Source of the DNA: Paenibacillus albicereus
Lineage (GTDB): Bacteria > Bacillota > Bacilli > Paenibacillales > Paenibacillaceae
NCBI RefSeq assembly: GCF_012676905.1
Contig: NZ_CP051428.1
Coordinates: 3,496,001-3,560,000 of the forward strand
Length of the DNA stretch: 64,000 nucleotides
Reading direction: 5' to 3'
Shown here: piece after piece, positions 30,706-39,032 of the stretch
How positions within the stretch are numbered: position 1 is the stretch's first letter
How the letters are laid out: each line of letters opens with the position of its first letter
Position numbers and translations under genes: made by a program
Notes under the pieces: generated by a model
Told to the model about the DNA's origin: nothing
What the model saw: the letters and a program-made list of their open reading frames with translations, nothing else
The model's database searches: none

Positions 30706-31991
30706 CAGCCTTCCACCCGGTAGACGCTCTTGACCTTCTGGATGACGTCGAGCGTCTCGAAGGCGTCTACGACCTTGTTCATCGCCGCCTTGCTGGCGTT
30801 GTGGGTGATGACGATGATCTCCGCCTCGGCCAGCTCCGCGTTCGGCTGCTGGATGACGGATTCGAGGCTCACCTCGTACTCCGCGAACACCTGGGTGATG
30901 CGGGCGAGCACGCCGGCGCGATCCGCTACATGCAGCCGCAGGAAATACTTCGAGCTGATCTGCTCGTCGCTCTTCAGCACGCGCTCCTTGAAGGAGCCGC
31001 CTCCGCCGAGGCCGTTCACGCCGATCTTGAGGTTCTTCACGACGGCGACCAGGTCGGCGACGATCGACGTCGCCGTCGGCAGCTCGCCGGCGCCCGCGCC
31101 GTAGAACATCGTCTCGCCGACCGCCTCGCCATGCACATAGACGGCGTTGAACACGCCGTTCACCGACGCGATCGGATGGCTCGCCTTGACCATCGTCGGC
31201 TGCACGCTGACGCTGATCGACTCGTTCTGGCGCTCGGCGATGCCGAGCAGCTTGACCTCGTAGCCGAGCCGCTTGGCGTAGGCGATGTCCTCCTTGCCGA
31301 CGGCCGAGATGCCCTTGACCGTCACGTCCTCCAGTCCGACCTCGCAGCGGAAGCCGAGGCGGGAGAGGATGGTCATTTTGCGAGCGGCATCCAGGCCCTC
31401 CACGTCGGAGGTCGGATCAGCCTCGGCGTAGCCGAGCTCCTGCGCTTCCTTGAGCACGTCCCCGTAGGAGGCGCCTTCCTGGCTCATCTTGGTCAGGATG
31501 TAGTTCGTCGTGCCGTTGACGATGCCCATGATCTTCGTGATGCGGTCCGAGGAGAAGCCCTCGATCAGCGTGCGGATGATCGGGATGCCTCCGGCTACGC
31601 TCGCTTCATAGAAGACGTCGCAGCGGTTCTCGCTCGCCGTCGCGAGCAGCTCGCGTCCGTGCAGCGCCATCAAGTCCTTGTTGGCCGTGACGACGTGCTT
31701 GCCGAGGGACAGCGCCTCCAGCAAGTATTCCTTGGTACGCTCGATGCCTCCCATCACCTCGACGATGACGTCGATGTCGGGGTTGCGGATGATCTCCCAA
31801 GCGTCCGTCGTCAGCTTCGCGGCGTCGACGTCGATCGTGCGGGACTTGTCGACGTTCTGCACGAGCACCTTCTCGATGACGATCGGCGAGCCGACCTGGC
31901 TCATCAAATCCTCCTGATGCCGCTCCACGATCCGCACGACGCCCGTTCCTACCGTTCCCAGGCCAAGCAGGCCGACTTTAACTGGTTTCAT
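30705..31991 (-). CDS. hom: Homoserine dehydrogenase
   Basis: Reduces aspartate semialdehyde to homoserine. 428 aa: Rossmann motif VGLLGLGTVGTGVVR at the N-terminus, catalytic domain with SVAGGIPIIRTLIEG and NGTTNYILTKM, FDVEGLDAARK-like substrate region (SDVEGLDAARKMTILS), and a C-terminal ACT domain (LRLHVADRAGVLARITQVF) for threonine feedback. First enzyme gene of hom-thrB-pheA, 36 nt after the ACT-domain gene. Confidence 0.96.
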   Translation of the reverse strand: MKPVKVGLLGLGTVGTGVVRIVERHQEDLMSQVGSPIVIEKVLVQNVDKSRTIDVDAAKLTTDAWEIIRNPDIDVIVEVMGGIERTKEYLLEALSLGKHVVTANKDLMALHGRELLATASENRCDVFYEASVAGGIPIIRTLIEGFSSDRITKIMGIVNGTTNYILTKMSQEGASYGDVLKEAQELGYAEADPTSDVEGLDAARKMTILSRLGFRCEVGLEDVTVKGISAVGKEDIAYAKRLGYEVKLLGIAERQNESISVSVQPTMVKASHPIASVNGVFNAVYVHGEAVGETMFYGAGAGELPTATSIVADLVAVVKNLKIGVNGLGGGGSFKERVLKSDEQISSKYFLRLHVADRAGVLARITQVFAEYEVSLESVIQQPNAELAEAEIIVITHNASKAAMNKVVDAFETLDVIQKVKSVYRVEG

Positions 31992-32027
31992 CGTTCATCA
32001 TCCCCCATAGTCCAATTGTTGCGCTGC

Positions 32028-32465
32028 TCATCCCTGTCCGACGACCGCGGCCCGCTTGACGCCCTTCTGCAGCCGCAGCTCGTCGAGGAAGGCGAATCGG
32101 TCCTCCTTCATCGGCGCGGTGTCGACCGAAAGGACGACGTTGGCGTAGCCCTGCAGCGGGATGCTCTGGTGAATCGTCAGCACGTTGCCCCCCCGCGATG
32201 CGACGAGTCCGAGCACATGGGACAGGATGCCGGAGCGATGCTCCAGGTCGATCGAGATCGTAATGATCGATCCCCGCTCCAGCTCGCCCAGCGTCAGCAC
32301 GCCTTCCCGATACTTGTAAAAGGCGCTGCGGGACAAGCCGGCCCGCTCCACCGCTTCGTGAATCGTCGCCGCCTCGCCTCGCCCGAGCATCTCCTTGACC
32401 GCGATCGTCTTGACGATCGCCTCCGGGAGCAGATCCTCGCGGACGACATAGTATCGATCCGTCAA
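32028..32465 (-). CDS. pheB: ACT-domain protein PheB/ThrR (UPF0735)
   Basis: 145 aa. N-terminal helix-turn-helix-like segment (IHEAVERAGLSRSAFYKYR) and a C-terminal ACT domain (LEHRSGILSHVLGLVASRGG), the layout of B. subtilis ThrR (formerly PheB), a regulator of threonine genes. TTG start with AGGAGG 10 nt upstream. It heads the operon with hom-thrB-pheA. A good promoter lies 45 nt upstream. Confidence 0.88.
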   Translation of the reverse strand: MTDRYYVVREDLLPEAIVKTIAVKEMLGRGEAATIHEAVERAGLSRSAFYKYREGVLTLGELERGSIITISIDLEHRSGILSHVLGLVASRGGNVLTIHQSIPLQGYANVVLSVDTAPMKEDRFAFLDELRLQKGVKRAAVVGQG

Positions 32466-32509
32466 GCTGGCGTCCTCCTAGCATAGACAGTTGTTTTCAT
32501 ATAGTGGAC

Positions 32510-32539
32510 ATTATACCGGATGCCCATGGGTAGCGGCAA
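32510..32539 (-). promoter_or_regulatory. SigA promoter of pheB-hom-thrB-pheA
   Basis: Minus strand TTGCCG (32534-32539), an 18-nt spacer and a consensus TATAAT (32510-32515). Confidence 0.75.
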
Positions 32540-32617
32540 CCTTTTTCTGCGAGGCAGCAGGAAGAATGTCGTTCTTTATGACGTATTTATGTACAGGATA
32601 GCGCACTTCTGCCGAAC

Positions 32618-32647
32618 AAAAAAGAAATAGCGCCCGCAAGGGCGCTT
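32618..32647 (-). terminator. Terminator of the methyltransferase gene
   Basis: Minus strand AGCGCCC-TTGC-GGGCGCT followed by ATTTCTTTTTT. Confidence 0.85.
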
Positions 32648-32662
32648 CCAGGCAGCGCGAGC

Positions 32663-33337
32663 TCACGCAAGCGCGCAGAAAACGGCGAAGTCCCGGTACT
32701 TGTAGACGACATCCGCCGCGCCAAAGCCGGCTTCCCGCAGCCAGACGAGCTGCTCTGAAGCCTTGGCGTTGAGGTCCGTCTCGCGGCGCTTCACCGAGGC
32801 GTCGGCCGCTTCCTTGCGGATGCGGCCGTCGAAAATCTCCTCGAGCCATGTCCGGCGGTAGATTCCGTCGAAGACGGGCGCCTCGGCCGCGGCCTGATCC
32901 GCGTTCACGAAGCAGCCTCCGGGCGCCAGGCTGCCGCGGATATGCCGGAACAGCCTGCGCTTCGCCTCATGCGGCAGATGATGGATCGCCAGCGAAGATG
33001 CCACGAGGTCGAACGGCCCTTCCGGCAGTCCGGCCGACATGTCGCCTTCCGCGAAGCGGACCCCCTCGTCGCCGGCGAACCGCTCCCTCGCCTTGGCCAG
33101 CATGGACGGGCTGAAGTCCATCAGCGTCAGCTCCGCCTCCGGATACGCCTGCCGCAGCATGGCCGAGAACAGCCCCGTGCCCGCTCCGAGCTCCAGGATG
33201 CGCGGCTTTTCCGCGCTGGTACGCGCCGCTTTCAAGGCGGTTCCATAGAAGTCGTCGTAGCAAGGAATGAGCACCCTGCGCTCCTCGTCGTAGCGGGCCG
33301 CCGCCAGTTCGAACTGCTCTTTCACCTTTTCGTCCAT
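32663..33337 (-). CDS. Class I SAM-dependent methyltransferase
   Basis: 224 aa. Motif I ILELGAGTGLFSAMLRQ (about residues 47-63), acidic motif II LTLMDFSPSMLAKAR, motif IV region FDLVASSLAIHHLPHEAK, and LAPGGCFVNAD. These are typical of the Methyltransf_25/11 fold (UbiE-like small-molecule methyltransferases). Substrate is unknown. Monocistronic, with its own terminator, inserted between obg and pheB, which are adjacent in B. subtilis. Confidence 0.85.
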   Translation of the reverse strand: MDEKVKEQFELAAARYDEERRVLIPCYDDFYGTALKAARTSAEKPRILELGAGTGLFSAMLRQAYPEAELTLMDFSPSMLAKARERFAGDEGVRFAEGDMSAGLPEGPFDLVASSLAIHHLPHEAKRRLFRHIRGSLAPGGCFVNADQAAAEAPVFDGIYRRTWLEEIFDGRIRKEAADASVKRRETDLNAKASEQLVWLREAGFGAADVVYKYRDFAVFCALA

Positions 33338-33452
33338 CTCCGCTTCGCCTCTTCCCTTTGGGATGGCTTCAGTTTAGCATGGAACGTTATTGATCTGAAA
33401 TATAAGGTACCGATTAGTTCATTGCCATTCCCTATAAACAACTTGCTGGCCG

Positions 33453-33483
33453 AAAAAATAAAGCGACCCCGTCGGGGCCGCTT
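33453..33483 (-). terminator. Terminator of spo0B-obg
   Basis: Minus strand AAGCGGCCCC-GAC-GGGGTCGCTT followed by TATTTTTTC. Confidence 0.8.
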
Positions 33484-33539
33484 CTTGGAAACTGTCGGTT
33501 CCGTCCGCCATACGGACAAGAGACGGCAGCAAGCTTCAG

Positions 33540-34862
33540 TCATTCATGGAAATAGTCGCTGCCCTCGAAGAACTCGAAGGTGAACTCGCCGATGCGCACC
33601 GTGTCGCCGTCCTTGGCGCCGATCTTGCGAAGGGCGCTGTCCACGCCCATCCGACGCAGCATGCGGGCAAAGCGCATGATCGCATCGTAGGAGTTGAGAT
33701 GGATGCGCTTGATCTGGCGCTCGAACGATTCGCTCTCGACGACGAAGTAGTCGTTCTCCTTGTAGACGCGGAACGGCGTTTCTTCTTTCTCGGAGTGGCG
33801 GAAAATCTTGCGCTCCTCGACTTGCTTGACCTCTTCGAGCTCCGGCGCTTCCGGAATGGTCTCGAGCGTCGCCGCTGCTTTGTAAAGCAGCTCCTGGATG
33901 CCTTGCTTGGTCAGCGAGGAGATCGGCAGAATCTCGTAATTCCGCTCCTCGGCGCGTTCGGCGAGCTGTTCGCGGAACCGCTCGAGGTTGGCTTCCGAAT
34001 CCGGCATGTCCATCTTGTTGGCGGCGATGATCTGCGGGCGCTCCGCCAGCTTGGCGTTATAGAGCACGAGCTCCTCGTTGATCTTGAGCCAGTCCTCGAA
34101 CGGATCCCGTCCTTCCGAGCCGGACATGTCCACGACATGCACGATGACGCGCGTCCGCTCGATGTGGCGCAGGAATTCGTGGCCGAGGCCGACGCCTTCA
34201 TGCGCGCCTTCGATCAGCCCGGGCAGGTCCGCCATGACGAAGCTGCGGCCCTCCTCCACGTCGACGACGCCGAGGTTCGGCGTGATCGTTGTGAAATGAT
34301 AGGCGCCGATCTTCGGCTTGGCCGCCGAGACAATCGACAGCAGCGTCGACTTGCCGACGCTCGGGAAGCCGACGAGGCCGACGTCCGCCATCACCTTGAG
34401 CTCCAGCACGAGCCAGCGCTCCTGGCCCTCCTCGCCTTTTTCGGCGATCTCAGGCGCAGGGTTGCTGATCGTAGCGAAGCGCGGATTGCCGCGGCCGCCG
34501 CGGCCGCCCTTGGCGACGACGACTTCCTGACCGTGGCGGGTCAGATCGCCGACGATCTCGCCGGTGTCGTCATCGATGATGATCGTGCCCGGAGGAATGC
34601 GGACGATCATGTCCTCCGCCCTTGCTCCGTGCATCGTTTTCGGACGGCCCCTCTCGCCGCGGTCTCCCTTGAAATGCTTTTGATAGCGGAAGTCCATCAG
34701 CGTGCGCAGGCCTTCGTCCACGCGGAAGATGACATTTGCGCCGCGTCCTCCGTCGCCGCCCGCAGGCCCGCCCTCAGGCACGTACTTTTCTCGGCGGAAC
34801 GAGACGATGCCGTCTCCTCCGTCTCCGCCTTTGACAAATATTTTGGCTTTATCGACAAACAT
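33540..34862 (-). CDS. obg: GTPase Obg
   Basis: Ribosome-associated GTPase needed for growth, 50S maturation and entry to sporulation. 440 aa: Gly-rich Obg fold ([29 protein letters not shown]), G domain with [12 protein letters not shown] (G1), [11 protein letters not shown] (G2), [14 protein letters not shown] (G3) and NKMD (G4), and a C-terminal OCT domain (about residues 355-425) as in Bacillales. Starts 16 nt after spo0B. Confidence 0.97.
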   Translation of the reverse strand: MFVDKAKIFVKGGDGGDGIVSFRREKYVPEGGPAGGDGGRGANVIFRVDEGLRTLMDFRYQKHFKGDRGERGRPKTMHGARAEDMIVRIPPGTIIIDDDTGEIVGDLTRHGQEVVVAKGGRGGRGNPRFATISNPAPEIAEKGEEGQERWLVLELKVMADVGLVGFPSVGKSTLLSIVSAAKPKIGAYHFTTITPNLGVVDVEEGRSFVMADLPGLIEGAHEGVGLGHEFLRHIERTRVIVHVVDMSGSEGRDPFEDWLKINEELVLYNAKLAERPQIIAANKMDMPDSEANLERFREQLAERAEERNYEILPISSLTKQGIQELLYKAAATLETIPEAPELEEVKQVEERKIFRHSEKEETPFRVYKENDYFVVESESFERQIKRIHLNSYDAIMRFARMLRRMGVDSALRKIGAKDGDTVRIGEFTFEFFEGSDYFHE

Positions 34863-34878
34863 GATTCGGTTCCTCCAT

Positions 34879-35613
34879 CTATGCGCAGAGCGGCGCTTTC
34901 AGCAGAACATGGCGATGCTGCTTCAAGCTGTCGGCCTGCAGCGGGGTTCCCCGCAGGCGCTGCTCCAATTTGTCCACGAGTTCGGCCTCGTCCATCAGCT
35001 CGCCGGCAAACTCCAGCTCTACCAAAAGCTCGCCGCTGCCGCGGGAAAGCCTCAGCTGCAGCCGGGCCGGGTCTCCCCCGCCCGGCTTGATGCTGAAGCG
35101 GTAGGCGTTGATGACTTCTATGATCGCTTCTCCGGCCCCGTCGCGGCCCTCGCTCAGCTCTTCCAGCGACAGGTTGTCCTCGATGTCGACCTCCAGCACG
35201 ATCGATTGGGACAGCGTGCGGAAGGATTGCAGGTAAGCGGTCAGCGCCGGGCAGCCCAGCTTGGAGATCCGGCTCTCCCGAAGCATCTGCTCCCGAATGC
35301 GCTCTACGGTCGCGAGCGCCCGATCCGGCTTGTTCATCCGGATGTAGCCGTACAGCACCTGCAAGTCGTTCATCCAGTCATGGCGATGGTGGCCCAGCGT
35401 CTGAATGGAAGCCTGCTGCACCGCCGCCAGGCTTTTTTGCAGCTGCAGCCGGTGCTGCTTCCTCTCCATGCGGATCCACAACGCCGCCGCCGCTGCCGTC
35501 CAAACCAGGAACAGCACCTGCGTCCAAAGCCAGGACGGCCGGATGACCGCGGCTGCCGCCGGCAGCAGAACCGAGCCCGCTGCATACAGCTTGGCCGAAT
35601 GATAGCGATTCAT
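34879..35613 (-). CDS. spo0B: Spo0B-like sporulation phosphotransferase with N-terminal membrane segments
   Basis: Relays phosphate from Spo0F to Spo0A in the phosphorelay. The phospho-accepting helix is [18 protein letters not shown], with the His of RHDWMN matching B. subtilis His30. A degenerate ATPase-like C-terminal domain follows ([15 protein letters not shown]). It differs from the 192-aa B. subtilis protein by an N-terminal extension with two hydrophobic segments (about residues 8-24 and 28-47), so it may be membrane-bound. The order rpmA-spo0B-obg is conserved. Confidence 0.88.
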   Translation of the reverse strand: MNRYHSAKLYAAGSVLLPAAAAVIRPSWLWTQVLFLVWTAAAAALWIRMERKQHRLQLQKSLAAVQQASIQTLGHHRHDWMNDLQVLYGYIRMNKPDRALATVERIREQMLRESRISKLGCPALTAYLQSFRTLSQSIVLEVDIEDNLSLEELSEGRDGAGEAIIEVINAYRFSIKPGGGDPARLQLRLSRGSGELLVELEFAGELMDEAELVDKLEQRLRGTPLQADSLKQHRHVLLKAPLCA

Positions 35614-35642
35614 ACGTCGATCCCACTTTCTGCCCGGATGAT

Positions 35643-35675
35643 AAAAAAACCCGGCCTGCTCGTATCAGGCCGGGT
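35643..35675 (-). terminator. Terminator of rplU-prp-rpmA
   Basis: Minus strand ACCCGGCCTG-ATACGAG-CAGGCCGGGT followed by TTTTTT. Confidence 0.92.
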
Positions 35676-35691
35676 CGCGTGTCTCTGGTTC

Positions 35692-36003
35692 TTAAGCTTC
35701 TACTGCTGCGGCTACCGGAGCCAGATCAACCGGGTATACGCTGACTTTTTTGCGGTCGCGTCCCCAACGTTCGAACTTGACTACGCCGTCGATCAGCGCG
35801 AACAGCGTATCATCCTTGCCGATGCCTACGTTGTTGCCCGGGTGGATCTTCGTGCCGCGCTGGCGGAACAGAATGTTTCCAGCCGTTACGGTTTGTCCAT
35901 CCGCACGCTTCGCGCCCAGACGCTTCGATTGGCTGTCGCGTCCGTTCTTCGTGGAGCCGACACCCTTTTTGGATGCGAACAATTGAAGATTCAGTTTCAA
36001 CAT
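35692..36003 (-). CDS. rpmA: 50S ribosomal protein L27, with cleavable N-terminal extension
   Basis: 103 aa. It begins [19 protein letters not shown]: Firmicutes L27 carries this extension, which Prp removes after the LQLFA sequence to expose the N-terminal tail that reaches the peptidyl-transferase centre. The body has [20 protein letters not shown] and [19 protein letters not shown]. The ATG at 36003 is chosen by homology and RBS; an open frame upstream lies in prp. Confidence 0.96.
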   Translation of the reverse strand: MLKLNLQLFASKKGVGSTKNGRDSQSKRLGAKRADGQTVTAGNILFRQRGTKIHPGNNVGIGKDDTLFALIDGVVKFERWGRDRKKVSVYPVDLAPVAAAVEA

Positions 36004-36020
36004 GACGGAGTCCTCCCTTC

Positions 36021-36356
36021 TTACTTGAGTTGTTCTTCGAGGGCCACATGGGCGCTGTAGGAATCCGCGATCCCTTCCAGCATGACCTTCATGGATTCCA
36101 GGAGCAGCTGCATCCGGGCATCCGCCTCGGCATCCGCCAGCTCTGGAATATCCGACTGGAGCCATCCATTCTTCATGCTTGCCGGAAGTTCGATTCCTGC
36201 AAGCACTTCGATAGCATTAACGGTGCCCACCGTGACGGCGGATACACCTGCGCATACGATATCTTTGCCCGCTTTGGCATATCGCGCGTGCCCCTCGACC
36301 GAGAAGGCGGCGATACGCCGGTCATCGGACCGCCGGGTGAAGGTAATGATGATCAT
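36021..36356 (-). CDS. prp: Ribosomal-processing cysteine protease Prp
   Basis: Cleaves the N-terminal extension of L27 encoded just downstream. 111 aa with the family active site [19 protein letters not shown]: His and Cys are the catalytic pair. Located between rplU and rpmA, as in all Firmicutes that have the extension (B. subtilis ysxB). Confidence 0.95.
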   Translation of the reverse strand: MIIITFTRRSDDRRIAAFSVEGHARYAKAGKDIVCAGVSAVTVGTVNAIEVLAGIELPASMKNGWLQSDIPELADAEADARMQLLLESMKVMLEGIADSYSAHVALEEQLK

Positions 36357-36366
36357 GGCTCTAAGC

Positions 36367-36678
36367 TTACGCTTGGATGCTTTCGATCGTTACTTTCGTG
36401 TACGGCTGGCGATGGCCTTGCTTGCGGCGGTAGTTCTTCTTCGGCTTGTACTTGTAGACCGTGATCTTTTGGCCGCGGCCGTGCTTCTCGATCTTGCCGG
36501 AAACTGTCGCTCCCGCAACGACCGGGGAACCGGTCACGAGACCTCCGTCCTTGGATACGGCCAGGACGCGATCAAACGTCACGCTCTCGCCTTCGCCGGC
36601 GTTCAGCTTCTCGATGTAGAGAACATCGCCTTGCTGGACTTTGTATTGCTTGCCGCCCGTTTCAATAATTGCGAACAT
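36367..36678 (-). CDS. rplU: 50S ribosomal protein L21
   Basis: 103 aa starting [19 protein letters not shown]-terminal [20 protein letters not shown] is the L21 signature. AAGGAGGTG precedes the ATG at 36678; an in-frame start 36 nt upstream is not needed. First gene of rplU-prp-rpmA. Confidence 0.97.
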   Translation of the reverse strand: MFAIIETGGKQYKVQQGDVLYIEKLNAGEGESVTFDRVLAVSKDGGLVTGSPVVAGATVSGKIEKHGRGQKITVYKYKPKKNYRRKQGHRQPYTKVTIESIQA

Positions 36679-36799
36679 GGATGGTGCACCTCCTTGTAGT
36701 CGAAGACTCGCCACGATCGGGTGCCGGTCGCGTCAAGCGCGCCAAGGCTTGAAAAACCCGTCCTGTGCGGTACCATGATGTCTCATCGGAGACATACAC
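36679..36799 (-). promoter_or_regulatory. Untranslated leader of rplU, candidate L21 leader
   Basis: About 120 nt between the promoter and rplU. It contains inverted segments (for example GGTGTATGTCTCCGATGAGACATCA-like pairing around 36779-36796, and GCGCGCTTGACGCG). In B. subtilis this position holds the L21 autoregulatory leader. I could not fold it or align it to the family model. Confidence 0.45.
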
Positions 36800-36805
36800 C
36801 AAGAC

Positions 36806-36834
36806 ATTGTATCATAGGCGAAAAGCCCGATCAA
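36806..36834 (-). promoter_or_regulatory. SigA promoter of the rplU operon
   Basis: Minus strand TTGATC (36829-36834), a 17-nt spacer and TACAAT (36806-36811). The -35 starts 2 nt after the rng stop codon. Confidence 0.8.
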
Positions 36835-36835
36835 G

Positions 36836-38101
36836 CTATTTCGGCGGATCGCCGTCCCGCTTCCCGGCCGCGCGGCGGCCGCTGCCGCCGCAGCACTCGC
36901 AGAGGGGGTACAGCTGGGCGCCGACGCTGCGGCGGGCTTTGCGGCGCGTGATTTCAAGCAGCCCGAGCCGGGTCCAGCCATGGATCTGGCATTTGCTCCG
37001 ATCCTCGCGCGAAGCTTTTTCCAGCTCCTGCCGGACCCGCTCGCGGTTGGCGCTCTCCTCCATGTCGATGAAGTCGACGACGACGATGCCGCCGACGTCG
37101 CGCAGCCGCAGCAGGCGGGAAATTTCCTGCGCCGCCTCCATGTTCGTGTGGAATACGGTGTCCTCGAGCCCGCTCGTGCCGGTGAACTTGCCGGTGTTCA
37201 CGTCGACGACCGTGAGCGCCTCTGTCTGCTCCCAGACGAGGTACCCCCCGCTCGGCAGCCAGACGCGCGCCGCGAACGCGGCCTGGAGCTGGGCCGTCAC
37301 GCCATAGCGGTCGAAAAGCGTCTTGCGCTCCAGCTCCCGGTCGTACAGCCGCAGCTGCCGCTCGCTGCCGGGGGCAAGCTCCCTCAGCAGCTGCCGGGCT
37401 TCGGCGAAGCGGATCGGGTCATCGACGAGCACCTCCATGCCGGAGGAATACGTATCGCGGAAGACGCGGCGCATGAGGCCGGCCTCCAGCATCACCGGCT
37501 CGGCCGGCCTGGCCTCGCGGCCCCGCCGCTCGACCTCCTCCCACTGGCGCCGCAGCTGCGCCAGGTCCCCCTGCAGCGAGCGCTCGCTCTCCCCGGCCGC
37601 CACCGTGCGCAGGATGACGCCTTCGCCGCTGCGGCGAAGCCCTTCTCCGATGCCGCGCAGCCGTCCCCGCTCGCTTTCGGAGGCAATTTTCTTGGATACG
37701 CCGACATAGTCCGCTCCCGGCATGTAGACGAGCCAGCGCCCCGGCAGCGAGTAATGCGTCGTCACGCGGGCGCCCTTGCCGCCGATCGGCTCCTTGATGA
37801 CCTGCACGAGCAGCTCCTGTCCGGGCCGGGCCAGCTCCGAGATCGACGGCTTGTCCCCTTGCTTGGCCGCTGCGGGATGCAGCAGCTCGTCGATGTAGAG
37901 GAAGGCGTTCTTGGCCAGGCCGATGTCGACGAACGCGGCCTGCATGCCGGGGAGCACGTTGACGATCCGTCCTTTGTACAGATTGCCGACAAGGCCGCTT
38001 TGCGGATCGGATTCCATGAAGAATTCCACGGCGCGGCCATCCTGCAGCACCGCCGTCTGCAGCATGGCGCCGTCGCCGTGGACGAGCATCACTTTGTTCA
38101 T
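36836..38101 (-). CDS. rng: Ribonuclease G/E family protein
   Basis: Endoribonuclease. 421 aa: S1 domain (NLYKGRIVNVLPGMQAAFVD), then the 5'-sensor and RNase H-like core with GGYLVWEQTEALTVVDVNTG and GGIVVVDFIDME (Mg-binding Asp residues), and a C-terminal CECCGGSGR Zn-link region (CPxCxGxG type, here CECCGGSG). Present in Paenibacillaceae although absent from B. subtilis. Starts MNKVMLVHGDG. Same direction as the rplU operon, whose promoter overlaps its stop. Confidence 0.93.
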   Translation of the reverse strand: MNKVMLVHGDGAMLQTAVLQDGRAVEFFMESDPQSGLVGNLYKGRIVNVLPGMQAAFVDIGLAKNAFLYIDELLHPAAAKQGDKPSISELARPGQELLVQVIKEPIGGKGARVTTHYSLPGRWLVYMPGADYVGVSKKIASESERGRLRGIGEGLRRSGEGVILRTVAAGESERSLQGDLAQLRRQWEEVERRGREARPAEPVMLEAGLMRRVFRDTYSSGMEVLVDDPIRFAEARQLLRELAPGSERQLRLYDRELERKTLFDRYGVTAQLQAAFAARVWLPSGGYLVWEQTEALTVVDVNTGKFTGTSGLEDTVFHTNMEAAQEISRLLRLRDVGGIVVVDFIDMEESANRERVRQELEKASREDRSKCQIHGWTRLGLLEITRRKARRSVGAQLYPLCECCGGSGRRAAGKRDGDPPK

Positions 38102-38153
38102 CGTACCGGCACACCGCCTTCCGGTCCCATGCCGGACCTAGTTGGCTCTTATT

Positions 38154-39032
38154 TTACCGCAAAAGATCCGAAACTGCACGGTCTCCGGACAAATACCCCT
38201 CGACTACCCGCTGCTCCGGGAGCACGCCGACGATCCGCCCCGGATCTTCCATGACATAGACGAGATGATAGTGGTCGCGAAGGAACAGCCGCGCCGTCGT
38301 CCAGACCGGGTGGCGCCCCATGACGACGATCGGACGCGCCCTGGAGCCGGCCTGGATGCGTCTTTTTGCCGACCGCCCCCTCGCCATCAGGAAGCGCAGG
38401 AAGAGAAACGGGATCTGCTTGCGGTACGTCCAGTTGGCGGCCAGCAGGAACAAGCCGACGGCCAGCAGGTTGGCCTGCACCCCGCCGGAGCCGCTGCGCT
38501 GGAGCTGCGGCAGGAGCGCGTAGCCGATCATCAGCAGGCTGCAGCCGATGCCGGCCCAGGCGCTGAAGCGCAGCGTGCCGTAGTAGTTCATCCGCAGGCC
38601 GCAGGCGAAGCGCAGCAAGCGGCCTCCGTCGAGGGGATAGATCGGCAGCAGGTTGAACGTCAGCAGCAGCAGATTGGCCTGCACCAGATAGGAGGCGAGC
38701 GCGGCGTCCATCCACCCTCCCGCGCCGAGCGCCCAGGCCGCTCCCGCCATCCAGACGTTCTGCAGCGGACCGGCGAGGGCGATGGCGGCTTCCTCCCAGG
38801 CAGGCGCTCCGGGCCGCTCCTCCAGCTCGGCGACTCCGCCGAACGGCAGCAGGCGGATCTCCAGCACCTTCCACCCGAAGGCGTGAGCCGCCGCCGCATG
38901 CCCCAGCTCATGGACGAAGACGAGCAAGAACAGCAGGAGCAGCTCGCCGATATAGCCCGTCAGGACCGACAGCAGCATGAGCACCGCCAGCAGCGGATGG
39001 AGGCTCCAGCGGATTCCTCCGACCTCAATCAA
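38154..39032 (-). CDS. spoIVFB: SpoIVFB-like intramembrane metalloprotease (M50)
   Basis: Site-2 protease that cleaves pro-SigmaK during sporulation. 292 aa with TM helices around residues 13-40 and the zinc motif FVHELGHAAAAHAFG, third ligand in NLLPIYPLDGGRLLR, and a C-terminal CBS domain (about residues 225-290, LFLRDHYHLVYVMED). Overlaps the 3' end of spoIVFA by 8 nt. Confidence 0.93.
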   Translation of the reverse strand: MIEVGGIRWSLHPLLAVLMLLSVLTGYIGELLLLFLLVFVHELGHAAAAHAFGWKVLEIRLLPFGGVAELEERPGAPAWEEAAIALAGPLQNVWMAGAAWALGAGGWMDAALASYLVQANLLLLTFNLLPIYPLDGGRLLRFACGLRMNYYGTLRFSAWAGIGCSLLMIGYALLPQLQRSGSGGVQANLLAVGLFLLAANWTYRKQIPFLFLRFLMARGRSAKRRIQAGSRARPIVVMGRHPVWTTARLFLRDHYHLVYVMEDPGRIVGVLPEQRVVEGYLSGDRAVSDLLR

